A stretch of DNA of 64,000 nt, taken from positions 1-64,000 of the forward strand of contig CALSFV010000276.1 of NCBI GenBank assembly GCA_943737045.1, read 5' to 3'. The notes under the pieces are model-generated. The model did not search any database. It was given only the letters and a program-made list of their open reading frames with translations, and was not told the origin of the DNA. Both the position numbers and the translations under genes were made by a program. Below are positions 26,201-36,555 of the stretch, piece after piece (the stretch's first letter is position 1; each line of letters opens with the position of its first letter). The DNA comes from Parapristionchus giblindavisi. Taxonomy: Eukaryota; Nematoda; Chromadorea; Rhabditida; Diplogasteridae.

Positions 26201-29200
26201 AGAGGCCGTTTGTGTAAGAGTCGGGCAAATCTGGGAGAGGGTTGGCACAGGCCAAAAATTGCGAAAGAGGTAAACAAGAGGACTCTCTCAATTCCGCGCG
26301 CTCTCTCGCACTCTCGAGAGAGCGCGGCGAAATGAGAGAGTGCCGAGAGAGCGCGCGGAATAGAGAGACGCAGACAACTCCTCGTGATTTTGCAGATCAC
26401 TATATCGAGGCAATATTAGCGGTGCAACGGAGATATGGGGTCATAATACGTCGTTGTGATCCTCTCGTCACGCCGGTTCGAACTGTCATACTCGTCTGGG
26501 GCGCAAACGTCTCCATAAAAATTTCCAATAATCGACCTTTTGAAAAATTTTCAAAACTAATGATGTAGACAGCCATCATCGCCATCGAATTCTGTCCTAG
26601 GAGCCCAATTTTCATACCTCTAGCTCTACTATGGACCGAGAATGACCTGAAAACGTGATCTTACCGTAATCCCGCCCAGGCGTTGCGGGACCACTGGAGC
26701 CAAAATGACTATGACTATCTTCATCAGCATGGTCGATAACCCCTATACACAAGTTTTGAGGATATCAAAATTTTTGGCCTGTGCCAACCCTTGTTCGACT
26801 CTTACACAAACGGCCTCCTAAGTGATACTATTATACAAAACAAAAAGAATAACAGTGAATACATGAAACCGGAATATTTTAGATGTGGCAACCCACCAAG
26901 GGGAAATATTAACACTAAGAAAAATAAGAGAATTGAAGTTCTATTTGGGAATTTTCAATCAATAAGACATGTCATATCGTAGTAAGAACAATTTGACTCT
27001 TGAAGGGAATTTATTAAGCACGTATTTCACTGTTCATAGAAGTTTAAATATATTTTAAATAAGTTTTTCTCGAATTTCTCGAAAAAAATCGAGAAATTTC
27101 TCGGCGAGAAATTTTCTCGAAAAAAGTCGAGGAATCGAGAAATTCGAGAAATCGAGAAACGAGAAATGCCCACCCCTGAGTCCAAGCCCCGACGCGGGTT
27201 CGAATCCGGGCACAGACATGAATTTTTGCAATTCATGTCTTTTTTTTTATTCGGCTCAAATTTGACAAATTATACTTTCATGTGTTTTACCTTGTTTTCA
27301 TTAATTTATTGTATGAAATAACCATCAACATTATCAGAAATACTAAAAATTCAGACCCGCAGCACTTTCTTAAGAGGTCTACTGGATTTCAGCGTCTACG
27401 CTTAGACTTAGGCTTTTTCTTTTGCAGTGGTTTCGTCCCAACGTTTGTGTTGATGAAATATTTCATTTTAGCTCCGATATATGCTGAAAATGTTCACAAA
27501 AGTATTTACTCTATTGCTGAACTTTGGTCTCTGATCTTTGAACTTTGATCTTTGTCAACAATTTTTCAAACAATTTACGATTACCGAGATTTGAAGAGTT
27601 CAAGCGTAGATTGATCTTATTTTATCTCAAGAAAGAAAAGACTGCATTTTAAAGAAGTGACACTGTCGGAAAACCTTTATTTTCGCTCGTCCCATGATTT
27701 TTTTCCCGATATTAAATAAGTTATACGATTTTTTAGTATTTCTGATAATGTTGATGGTTAATTTATATAATAAATTAATGAAAACAAGGTAAAACACATG
27801 AAAGTATAATTTAAAGTCAAATTTGAGCCGAATAAAAATTTGCAAAAATTCATGTCTGTGCCCGGATTCGAACCCGCGTCGCGGTTTGGGCGTTAAAACT
27901 GACCACTATGACTGGTGATATCACCATGCCTGGCTGGTTTTTGGTACAAATAAGTGTGATATTCGGATAGCCCATTCATTTTTACATAACATATCGAAAA
28001 ATTCAGTCCCTGGAAATAATGGTAACATAGTGAGCCATGAGATCAAAACAAAAAAATCTTGTCAAAATTCGGAAAATCGGGTATTTCTCGAACATGGAGC
28101 TATGAAATTTTATGAGACTTGGCATTCTTATATAACTTTGGATCCTCTATCGAATGGTATGTAACATGCTGTGGAAATCACACTTTCATTTTTCGACTTT
28201 TGGTAGATCAAAAATCGATAATTTTGGTCAATTTTTTGACTGAAGTGTATACGGCCCCTCGGGACTCCAACCATCAAATATGAGTCGCCTCGGATGATTT
28301 TGAAGCATTGTGCCATGCCCCCGATGTCGCCCCTCCGCTGTTTTAAAACAAGCAGAAGAAAACAATGATGATATTTTTTTTAAACCATATCAAGTACTGA
28401 AAACTTCAAAACAGTACAATCCACCATAAAAATCACCCCATGAATTCCTGTTACAGTGTTAGCGAATGGGACGATTCGATTTGAAACAAATCAATCAATC
28501 AATACTCACCAGCATTATCTATCGTAATCAATTCGAGAGGATAAATCAATCGATGGAAGGAAAGCGCTCCAAGACGACCAAATGAGCACAATTTGACCAT
28601 ACGAAGCATTCTCTCATCCACAGAACAATCACCCGGAATGAATGTCTGTAAAGTCATTCATTTAGACATTAATTATTTAATATTAATGAATCAAAAAATA
28701 AATCAACGGTCATCCATGTTAAAACTGTTTGTCTCCCCCCCCCCCACATTATCTTTCAACCCGCACATTTCCCGTTTCATCTTCTTCTAAAGGCAAATGA
28801 ATACCACCATAGGTGGGCACGCTGGAGGAAAGGCTGTGCGCAAACCGGGGCATTGTAAGGCAAGGCTATGCGCATGGCCATTTTTTGCAGATTTGACTCG
28901 AAATTTTCCAATTTTTGCGAAACAAAGCTATGCGCAAGGCCCCGCAAGGGAAGGCAAGGCTGTGCGCAAAAAGAATTCGTTTTCATGCGCTCACCTATGA
29001 ATACCACACAAAAATGATCACATTTCTTCAATTTTCCAACAAAAACACATCATTCACACCATTTGACATCACCCTGACCATCTCCGTTTCAGTATAAAGA
29101 TATAAACGAAGAATAAACCTTGAAGACGAGTTTGACGATCTCTCTCCGAATGACTTCACTCGTTTCAAGTTCGAGTCGTGTCATGAGCTGCGTCATGGGT

Positions 29201-32200
29201 ACGACTTCGTGGAACTGTAATTATTGATTATTTAAATTGATTTAATAAGACCAAATTCGAGTCAGGGGTTCTTAATAAAACAATGATAAATATTCTTTTA
29301 CAAAAAGTATATTTATTACTTATAAAGATTTTTTTAAAGCTTTCTGAAAGACATTAAAATTTGAATACATGAGGAACTTTGAAATGCTTATTGAAACCTA
29401 GATCTCTCAAGTCGAACGAATCCCAATTTCGAGAACAGCAAATATATATTTAATAAATCTTACTTTAATTAATCGATGGAACTTCAATGCTTGCAGAAGA
29501 CGAACAGATGCGAGGCGAACCTGAGGATAATCCGTTTAATAAAAATAGTTAAAATTTAGAAAAAAAAAGATTCATTTTCTGAGTTACCGATAAATTAGAT
29601 TGATGTGTTACAATTATTTTATCAAATATATATATTATTCGACATGCTCAGCATGAAACAATATATACAATATATCTCATTCCTGTTATTGATTGATCTA
29701 CACTACTCATACCGTACCTTCTCATTCCTGTCATTAAGGGTTCTCGGCACGAACACCTTAAGAGACTTCTCGGTAAAGTTGAGAGCGGCCGAGATTGGGA
29801 AGAGATATTGGAATCCCTGATAATAGATAAGATCATTCATATAATAAAGGCTTTCATATAGATGGAAGAAAAAATCGATATCCTCATAGAAATATTTCCA
29901 ATATTTCTATTCTAATGGAATAATAAACAAATACCTCAATGACAGCGACACGAATACTCGGAACGGAATCTTTCGTAAGCTCGTCTACCAACTGCAAAGT
30001 TTGCACAATTATCAGATCACATAATAATAATATAAATAATAATAATAATGACTCTAATCACAAATCAAATTCAAAAAGCACAGATAATTTGAGAATCTTT
30101 GTAAATTTTAAAAAAAGATCACCTACCCTAGTCATGAACTTGTTACAGATACGGAAGGACATGAAGACGTAGTAGTTGGCCATTACTTGAAGAACCTTCA
30201 ATCATTTTCATTATAATCAATCAATAATCAAACAATATTGATCTTTCAAGTAATCAATATTCCCAGTTACGATGATCACGAGAAGGGACTAAGATATGGC
30301 TAACAAGAAGAAATAACCGCAATCTTCTCTACCACTTATTCTTAATTTGTCTCATCGGTCCCGTAGTGTAGCGGTTAGCACTTTGGACTTTGAATCCAGC
30401 AGCGGGAGTTCGAATCTCCCCGGGACCTTATCTTTTGCCGGATTTTTCTACCGCATACCATCAATCGTTTCTCATCCTACTCATACATTGCCATACCCTC
30501 GTAGTGTGAAGATTGACCCACTATATAAGACCCATTTTAGGCCACTTGATAAAAAAAGGGAAGCTAAAAATGACGATTTTTAAGCGAAAATAACGAATTT
30601 TGTGAATCAACCCACCCTATTTCGAGAATTGTCCCACTATATAAAAGTATACGGCGAGGGTACCGAAAATATATGATCTTACTACTACTACCGTATTCCA
30701 TGTTCTATCATCTACAGTATACCCTCAACGTTCTACCGTATCTCACCCTTCCCTATTACCGTACCCTCTTCGCAGCTTCTTGTCTGATGGGGACACATGG
30801 ATCCATGAGCATGTCGAACATGTAATCGAATTGCTCTTCAATCGTCACGATGGTATCCTGAATATATATGAACATATTTTAAAACAATTATATTAAAAAA
30901 AACAAAAATAGAATTAACTACGACACTTGAATATTCTCTGGAAAATTTTCCCCATGGGGAAATGCCGTAGGAGAGCCAAATTCCATGACATAAATCATGA
31001 AACATTTCCCATTGGATCACCATAGGGCACTTTATTAGCCAATCTATTATGATTAATCATGCTAATACAATTTTCGACTTGACGTTTTTTTCTCCTTTAC
31101 GTATCAAGTACGAGCACGATGTATAAACAGATAAGTATAATATTATGCAAATAAGGCAGAATGAAAGATCAAATTTCATCCTCCTACCATACGTGGGCAC
31201 CACTGCCGCTAGCGGCAATACACCCCCGATTTTTGGCACCCGGCCCCCCGATTTCCCAAAAAATCACTCAAATCACGTATGAATGCTACATTTTTTTGCT
31301 TCCGACCCCCCGATTTTTGCGTCCGACCCCCCCCCCCCCGATTTTCATTTCCAGCGGCAATGCCCGCCCACGTATGCCTCCTACAGTAAGATGGATCCTA
31401 CCGTGCACCTCAAATCAATCAACATTATAAGCACTCACATCTCCAGGATCCTTCTCAGAGATGGGGAAGAATCGTAGAAGAAGACCGGATGCATGAAACC
31501 GGATGCGGTCATTTAATGACTGAAATAATACTAATAATAATAATAATTATTATTATTATCATTATTATTATAGCATATTAATTACAATTATTAACTTTAC
31601 TCCATAGGTCGAAAAGTATGTTACAAAGTATCAAGCCTGACCGGATTTTGCTCCAAAACTTCACAAAAATCGAAAAACCTGACCGGATTTAAGCCAAAAT
31701 ATCACAAAAATCGAAAAAACCTGACCGGATTTTGAGCTAAATTTGCCAAAAATCGAAAAACCTGACCGGATTTTGAAATACAACAACCTAGCTATTCGAC
31801 CTATGCTTTACTCCTCTATTAAAAGTCAAAAGAAACAAAAGCGCCAAGTCAATCTTTTTCGACGCCCACAATTGTTGTTTCATGAGCTTTTGGAATTGCA
31901 TGAATAAATTACACTTTGCTTTAGACCACTTCAGTTGTAGACTAAACAAATAACAAAGAATGCTTAAAATCAAACACTCCATTTATTCAATAAATCAATA
32001 AATCAATACCTGTAATCGTGTCCATAGAATGGGTTCAAATGCACGGTAGATCATCGAATCAAATTTGCCTCGATCTGCCCTCTCCAGTGACGAAAAGATC
32101 AACTGGTAAGTAAATTGATCAATCATTGAAAGCAAATCAATCGATAATTTGACAAATACTTCACAACAATTCCGACAAAATTGGAAAAAAAGACAAAATT

Positions 32201-35200
32201 GGATTCTGTAACGAGAAGGTCATCAGCATCGAGTTTTCAGTATCATTAATATAAGAAAAAACAAACCAAAAATCAAAGATCAAAGATCAAACTGACCAAG
32301 AAAAATCGTTCGCTTATCGTATCAGACGTTCGAATGGCAGCATCTGCAGCAGCAGTGAAACAGTCACGAACCTAAAAGAATTATTATCTATAAATATAAC
32401 ATCGAATGACCGAACAGGGGACAGGGGAATAATGGTAGAATTGGTATAATAGTTATTACAAGATGGGACCATTATGGCGCACTAAAAAATAGTGGAAAAC
32501 GAAAAATGGCGGCTTTCCAGGGTCGAAAAAAGCACCTGGAAACTCGAAAATTTGAATTCGCGGGCGCGAAAAAAGGTGCGGGAATTCAAATTCTGGCTTT
32601 CCAACTGCGGTTTTCTGCGGTTTAAAAAGGATATTAAGTAGGAATTTAAGTTCCTACGCTTCAGAAAGGTCGAAAAATGAAATTTAGCTTTATTTAAGTT
32701 TTATAACCGCAGAAAATCGCAGTTAGAAAATCAGAATTTGAATTTCCGCGCCTTATTCGCGCCCGCGAATTCAAATTTCGAGTTTCCATTTTCGGTTTTC
32801 CAGTGTACTTTTTTAGACCCCGGAAAGTCGCCATTTTCCGTTTTCCACTATTTTTTATTTTGTTAGTATTTATACTATATAGAAATCAACATTCGTTTCG
32901 ATTCGTCAACCATGCAATAATGCTACGATATACACAGTCTAGCGTAACCATCTTCCATCCAATACAGTACCCCAGTCTGGCATAAAGGTAAAGGTAAAGG
33001 TACAACCCGTTATTCAAGGCACACGAAGTCCTGCGGGTTATCACTGCTAGGCCAGTGATATTTCAAGGCCAATTCAGTCCGGAGGGCCTAATCTCTTCTT
33101 CGGACCTACTTTACCGCATGATCTAGTCACTACCAATCAGGGTTGTGCGAAAAAAAATTTTCGAAAAAATTTCGAAAAACGAAATTTTTCGGAAATAAAA
33201 GTCGAAAAAATCGAAAAATGTTGTATAAGAATTTTTAAATGCAAATTCTTTTAATTTCTCGCGACTTGCTTGGCTTGCACGAGTCCCAGTTACTATATCA
33301 AGCTAAAGAATACTATCGAAAGTGTCTTTTTGAGAGAGTTTGGATTATTCTATGGTAGTTCAGTTAGACAACCTATCTCTAAGAGAATTTGCCAGACAAA
33401 TTAATACAATTACAGTTGCAAAAAATGATTAAATTATTACAAACGTTACCTGGAATACAACTACAGAACTTTCAAATAATACCGAATTGACCAAATATTC
33501 AATTTTAAGTGCTATTTTCAGTTATCTTTTTTTTTCGATTTTTCGAGAAAAAAGTCGAAAAATTTTTCGTCGAAAAAATTGTTCGAAAAAAGTCGAAAAA
33601 TTGAAAAATTCGAAAAATCGAAAAACGAAAAATGCACAGCCCTGCTACCAATTCCCCTTTCGGGCATAACCTGTCTGTCCTAACCTGACCTGATAACCTG
33701 GGCAGTCTGGCATAACCCTCTCTAATCGATTACAGTACCCCCCATCTACCGTAATCTCACCTCCGTAGCGAGTGTTCCTCCTCCTTCACCATATTCATCC
33801 ACACTTTCCTTGTCTCTCTTGAGAGCCATGGTATAAGCTATCAACAACATTGATCCATAGTTCCTACAGTCCGTACTGTAATGAACCCTTATTATTAATG
33901 TGCTCTTCAACAGTCACGACAAAAAAAGAGACGATAGAGCGTGTGAAACGGTGAAGTTTCATTTGTATTTCATATCTTTTAACTCTTTTGAATAGAACAT
34001 ATCTGACGTAAACAGAAAAAATAGTATCATCACTTAAACTCGAAAGAAAACAATAATAACGTAGCAAAGAGATATCGATTTTCATCTAAGGAGGTATGGA
34101 TGTCCATTACGAATCAAAACATTTTGCATTTGGTGAATTATAAAAAGATAATGAAATTGGTAATCAACAAGTGAATATTCCGATCATTCTCTCATACCTT
34201 TTCATATCTTCTTGCATCACTCTCTTCTTGATCAATAACATACCCTTCTCAGGTTTGATCTCGAGTAGGATTAGGGCCGCTAGTTTCTGACCTACAATCA
34301 ATCGATATTTTTTTAAAATTTTATCAACGAAAATTGTTTAAAAAATGAAAGAAAATTGTTCTCTCGTTACATTTGCCTTACGTGCCTACGCCTTAACCTC
34401 CATCGTAACGAGGAGACGCAGCGGAGGAGGTTACGGCGTGGGCACGTAATGCAAATGTAACGAGGCATAAGAGCTAGGAATTATCTTTAGCTTAACTTTA
34501 TTATAAATACAGTATTCTACATTCATTAATTTATTGTTTAATAACACGTTTGCCTATTTATGATGAATAAATGATTTATTATATACAGTCTGTAATTCGA
34601 TAAAATCAATAAAACTACCGTACCTTCTGGACTCGCCAGGACCGATGGTGTCCACAGTATTCTTCTCAATTGATTTCTTCTCAACTCTGTTGTCTCAGAG
34701 AAGAGTGCTGCCTTTTGAGAGAGTAGTCGTTTGATCATAGTCTTCTGTAATGGAAGATCAATTGAATGATTTATTGATCGCATATTGATTTATTGATTTA
34801 ATTCATCATATTGAATGATTAAATTATTTTAATTAAACAATGGTCAAGAGAAGAAGTTCCATATTAGTTACAAACATACATGGAAGAATATCACACTAAT
34901 TGACCTGCGCATTACATAATAATCGTCCGTAACTCAACAAAAACCACCGTACCTGTCCCTTCTGATCCGTGCAGACTTTGTCAATCAATTCATCCACTGA
35001 AAACTTGTCATCTTTCGATTGCGTTGCCGGTACTTCCTATAAGGAAAGATTAACCTTACAGTACTTCTACAGTAGGGTGTACATAAACACATTAAGCAAG
35101 TGAGCAAATTATATGGATTATGTGTCGGGGTACGATGAATGACCACCAAAGAAAATATAATAACGATATTTAGATAAGGGACATAATGAGAAATGCTGTA

Positions 35201-35750
35201 AACCGTCCCATTTTTCTTAAATTTAAACTGCTTAGAAGCGAATCGACAAAAAGCAAAAGAAGAGACAAACCTCTTCTTCATTCTCATCGACTTCTTTCAA
35301 TTGTGGAAGTGTCCGTTTCGATCCTCTCTTTACTAGAGTCTTTGAAGGCCCCGCCGATCCCTGTTAATCATATTATTATTTATTATTTAAATCACTTACA
35401 GATAGCTTTGTATGCATATATTTTGTCTGGTGACAAGTGGACAATCATAGTTCATTCAGAGCTACTTAGAAGTATAGCTACTAGAACCACTGTAACAGTT
35501 CACGAGTGGTCCTGGCCATTCTCACTGAAGATGCTGTTACCTCCGCAAGTTCTCATGGTCCACAACTGAGTTCACCACCACACACTCCTCGCTCACTCGC
35601 ACTGTCACCCTCTGTATTCGTCCAAGAGAGGGACCACTGTATCCTATGAGAGATCCCCCTTTCCACCCAGAGATATCAAAAAACATTTAAATTTCATGAA
35701 TTTTCACTAGTCACTTTTATGTGTTTCGTTTCGTGCATACGCACGTTGAT

Positions 35751-35832
<82 letters not shown>

Positions 35833-36392
35833 AAACTCATCAGCGGCGGGCGGGGCTTAGTCGGCTTCCAACTCTCTCTCTCTCTGCTCTCTCTCTCTCT
35901 GCTCTCTCTCTTCTCTCTCTCTCTTCTCTCTCCCCTTCTCTCTCTATTTCTCTCTCTCCTCTCTCTCTTCTCTCTCACAATCAGCTCCGACTTGGCGGAG
36001 CCCACGGCTGGTATATATATATAGTAAAGAAGTGGAATAAACATAATACATTTAAATATTAATAAATATGAACCTGTCTTGATCTGGGTCTGCTCGATGC
36101 ACGGGTCGTGTCCACATTTTCATTCACTTCCATTGCCACATCTAAATTGAATTTTTTTCAATGAATCATAATGGAAATACAATGTAATGTCAAGTTATAG
36201 TTTGTGTCCAGCATGAGGTGAAAACCAATCGATTATAACGCAAATATTACAATATGCATATGATTTTAAATTGCACTAATACTTTTAAATATAAACTATA
36301 TATTAGCAAATGTATAACTGCAATCAATATAATTACTCACCATCAGACTTAGAAGATGATGGTGTGCCTTGCCTGCTTCCTCCTCTCCTCAT
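13046..36392 (-). CDS. capg-2: Condensin II non-SMC subunit CAP-G2
   Basis: HEAT-repeat subunit of condensin II, which compacts chromosomes in the nucleus together with MIX-1/SMC-4, CAP-D3 and the kleisin. Forty-two exons keep one frame and give about 1255 aa (human NCAPG2 is about 1143). Key matches: AFEPILWTRLQ then FHASGLLLRFFPISEKDP (exons 9-10) against the NCAPG2 stretch LYKPILWR..ALLFVEAFPI; DMLMDPCVPIRQEA (11); PMTQLMTRLELET (16); LLIECAVVLWSSISKPL (24). A Ser-rich insert is in exon 32. Exons: 36392-36341, 36141-36074, 35360-35271, 35036-34953, 34744-34624, 34291-34198, 33863-33761, 32371-32297, 32102-32010, 31519-31439, 30857-30765, 30195-30127, 29991-29935, 29816-29718, 29520-29464, 29214-29119, 28645-28510, 25515-25455, 25054-24994, 24711-24653, 24305-24245, 24168-24128, 23183-23077, 22509-22425, 22236-22155, 21940-21827, 21398-21326, 21227-21079, 18710-18642, 18486-18411, 18206-18130, 17927-17685, 17413-17344, 17250-17198, 15003-14923, 14732-14640, 14470-14353, 14141-13999, 13934-13837, 13647-13573, 13344-13262, 13173-13046. 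Exons 19-23 are placed by frame continuity, not similarity. Exon 33 uses a weak acceptor. Confidence 0.9.
15072..16922. mobile_element. Palindromic non-autonomous transposon with TTAA target duplication (piggyBac-type MITE)
   Basis: TTAA at 15072-15075 and 16919-16922 flanks an element whose ends are GACACCGGCTCAGT and its exact complement. The arms are long inverted repeats, roughly 15076-15612 and 16360-16918, around a unique core of about 750 bp. The TTAA duplication and TIRs indicate piggyBac-type mobilisation. No transposase is encoded. It sits in a CAP-G2 intron (between exons 34 and 35). Confidence 0.88.
16927..17085 (+). repeat. Direct repeat, copy 1
   Basis: Begins CGATCACGCA and contains GGTGATGAAACAGGAAACAA. 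It matches 19155-19305 in the same orientation with scattered substitutions. It lies directly beside the TTAA element. Confidence 0.8.
18916..19096. mobile_element. Small MITE, TIR ACGTGGGC, 8-bp duplication
   Basis: GGTCATAT at 18908-18915 and 19097-19104 flanks ends ATACGTGGGC/GCCCACGTAT. The interior shares ATCGGGTGG and GCTAGCG motifs with copies at 22858-22980 and 31188-31376. An 8-bp duplication fits the hAT superfamily. Confidence 0.8.
19155..19305 (+). repeat. Direct repeat, copy 2
   Basis: Second copy of the unit at 16927-17085. It lies just before the second TTAA element, which suggests it is part of a larger repeat split by insertions. Confidence 0.8.
19414..21004. mobile_element. 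Second palindromic TTAA element
   Basis: TTAA at 19414-19417 and 21001-21004 flanks TIRs GAGAGACTATCTG and their complement. The arms pair over several hundred bases (19418 to about 19900 with about 20080 to 21000). The right arm is interrupted by the hAT-like insertion at 20544-20917. It is a different family from the element at 15072-16922, with different TIRs, and lies in the intron between CAP-G2 exons 28 and 29. Confidence 0.87.
20544..20917. mobile_element. hAT-like MITE nested in the TTAA element
   Basis: The ends CAGGGCTGTGCG and its near complement are flanked by CTATGCAC at 20536-20543 and 20918-20925, a perfect 8-bp duplication. The other arm of the surrounding palindrome carries the uninterrupted site with one CTATGCAC. 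The interior is rich in CGAAAAAT. Confidence 0.92.
22858..22980. mobile_element. Fragment of the ACGTGGGC/GCTAGCGGCAA MITE family
   Basis: Contains CTCGCTAGCGGCAAGAACCC, repeated CACCCGAT motifs and CCAGCGGCAATGG, in the same order as the complete copy at 31188-31376. The outer ends and any duplication are lost. Confidence 0.7.
23206..23275 (+). repeat. (TAA)n followed by (TTA)n microsatellite
   Basis: About nine ATA repeats run straight into about eleven ATT repeats, making a perfect foldback near CAP-G2 exon 23. Confidence 0.9.
23505..23585 (-). pseudogene. tRNA-like sequence in a CAP-G2 intron
   Basis: On the minus strand an A-box-like TGGTTCAGAGGTTAAATG and a B-box-like GGTTCGAGATCC stand at tRNA spacing. 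The stems pair poorly and the anticodon arm is not convincing. It is probably a tRNA-derived repeat. Confidence 0.45.
24477..24568. mobile_element. Short foldback MITE, TIR ATCGTTACATTTGCC
   Basis: The ends ATCGTTACATTTGCCT and AGGCAAATGTAACGAT are complementary. The interior has ACGTGCCTACGCC and CCTCCGCCGTAACG. Related copies lie at 34363-34464 and 53754-54196, and a fragment at about 18820-18850. Confidence 0.85.
26031..27178. mobile_element. hAT-like element nested in the palindrome
   Basis: Ends are CAGGGGTG and CACCCCTG. Flanks are GTCCAAAC (26023-26030) and GTCCAAGC (27180-27187), a 7/8 match to an 8-bp duplication. CGAGAAAT-rich subterminal sequence resembles the CGAAAAAT-rich ends of the copies at 20544 and 33138. 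A further inverted-repeat element is nested inside. Confidence 0.85.
26203..26816. mobile_element. Inverted-repeat element nested inside the hAT-like element
   Basis: The ends AGGCCGTTTGTGTAAGAGTC and its complement pair, and GGTTGGCACAGGCC is shared further in. Flanks TCTAAG and CCTAAG resemble each other but are not a perfect duplication. This is the third level of nesting in the intron. Confidence 0.8.
28810..28975 (+). repeat. Dispersed repeats of AAGGC-AGGCTGTGCGCA in a CAP-G2 intron
   Basis: Four degenerate copies of AGGCTATGCGCA or AGGCTGTGCGCA occur within 170 bp. No terminal structure was recognised. Confidence 0.6.
30357..30428 (+). tRNA. tRNA-Gln (TTG) inside a CAP-G2 intron
   Basis: 72 nt, base-for-base the same as the tRNA at 11397-11468, with intact acceptor, D, anticodon (TTG) and T arms. 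It lies antisense to CAP-G2 in the intron between exons 11 and 12, with its own internal A and B boxes as promoter. A run CTTATCTTTTG follows the 3' end. Confidence 0.95.
30494..30662. mobile_element. Possible short MITE with TATATAA motifs
   Basis: TACCCTCG near 30494 and CGAGGGTA near 30655 are complementary. Just inside each lies CCCACTATATAA in direct orientation. The TIR is only 8 bp and no target duplication was found. Confidence 0.35.
31188..31376. mobile_element. MITE, TIR CATACGTGGGC, 8-bp duplication CCTCCTAC
   Basis: CCTCCTAC at 31180-31187 and 31377-31384 flanks CATACGTGGGC and GCCCACGTATG. The interior carries TGCCGCTAGCGGCAAT, repeated CCCCCCGATTT motifs and a poly-C run. Same family as 18916-19096 and 22858-22980. 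Confidence 0.9.
31603..31805. mobile_element. 203-bp MITE with four internal CCTGACCGGATTT repeats
   Basis: CTTTACTC at 31595-31602 and 31806-31813 is a perfect 8-bp duplication around CATAGGTCGAA and TTCGACCTATG. Inside are four tandem units of about 45 bp, each with CCTGACCGGATTT and CAAAAATCGAAAAA. Confidence 0.9.
32484..32856. mobile_element. Palindromic MITE, TIR around AAAAAATAGTGGAAAACG
   Basis: The left end reads GTGGAAAACGAAAAATGGCG. The right end is its complement with few changes. The arms continue through GAATTCGCGGGCGCGAA towards a centre near 32660. It lies between CAP-G2 exons 7 and 8. Confidence 0.82.
33138..33644. mobile_element. hAT-like MITE with 8-bp duplication CTACCAAT
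   Basis: CTACCAAT at 33130-33137 and 33645-33652 flanks CAGGGTTGTGCG and GCACAGCCCTG. Subterminal sequence is CGAAAAAT-rich, as in the copies at 20544 and 26031. There is no coding capacity. Confidence 0.92.
34363..34464. mobile_element. Short foldback MITE, CTCGTTACATTTGCC family
   Basis: CTCGTTACATTTGCCTTACG pairs with the right end (GCAAATGTAACGAG). The interior ACGTGCCTACGCC and GGAGGAGGTTACGGCG are complementary. Homologous to 24477-24568. Confidence 0.85.
35754..35829 (+). repeat. (TA)n microsatellite of about 38 units
   Basis: A pure TA run in the CAP-G2 intron between exons 2 and 3, followed by a CT-rich tract at about 35868-35978. Both give spurious open frames. Confidence 0.98.
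35868..35978 (+). repeat. CT-rich simple repeat
   Basis: CTCTCTCTCTCTGCTCTCTC-type units on the plus strand. Confidence 0.9.
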
Positions 36393-36555
36393 ACCTTAAT
36401 TAGCTTTATTTATTCGACGATTATGGCAAATTAGTAAGTTTACAATGAATATATACATAATTAAAGTTTAAAACGCGACGATAACGACCGAGTCAGGGGT
36501 GAGAACCAGAAACAAAATATACTTTTAAATTCGTTTTAAAACGTACGAAAACAGT

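Larger units (their letters stand above)
25594..28340. mobile_element. Large palindromic element with tRNA-like arms
   Basis: Sequence from about 25594 (GGGGGCATGGCACAATGC) is repeated inverted up to about 28322. The two arms meet in the AT-rich centre near 27400-27700. Each arm holds a T-arm-like CGGGTTCGAATCC (27196-27211 plus strand, about 27866-27882 minus strand). The left arm is interrupted by the hAT-like insertion at 26031-27178, while the right arm keeps the empty site. It lies in the 3-kb intron between CAP-G2 exons 17 and 18. Outer ends are not sharp and no clean target duplication was found. Confidence 0.8.

Noticed and set aside
35694..36044. Tyr/Ile-rich frames
   Set aside because: Produced by the (TA)n microsatellite and CT tract in a CAP-G2 intron.
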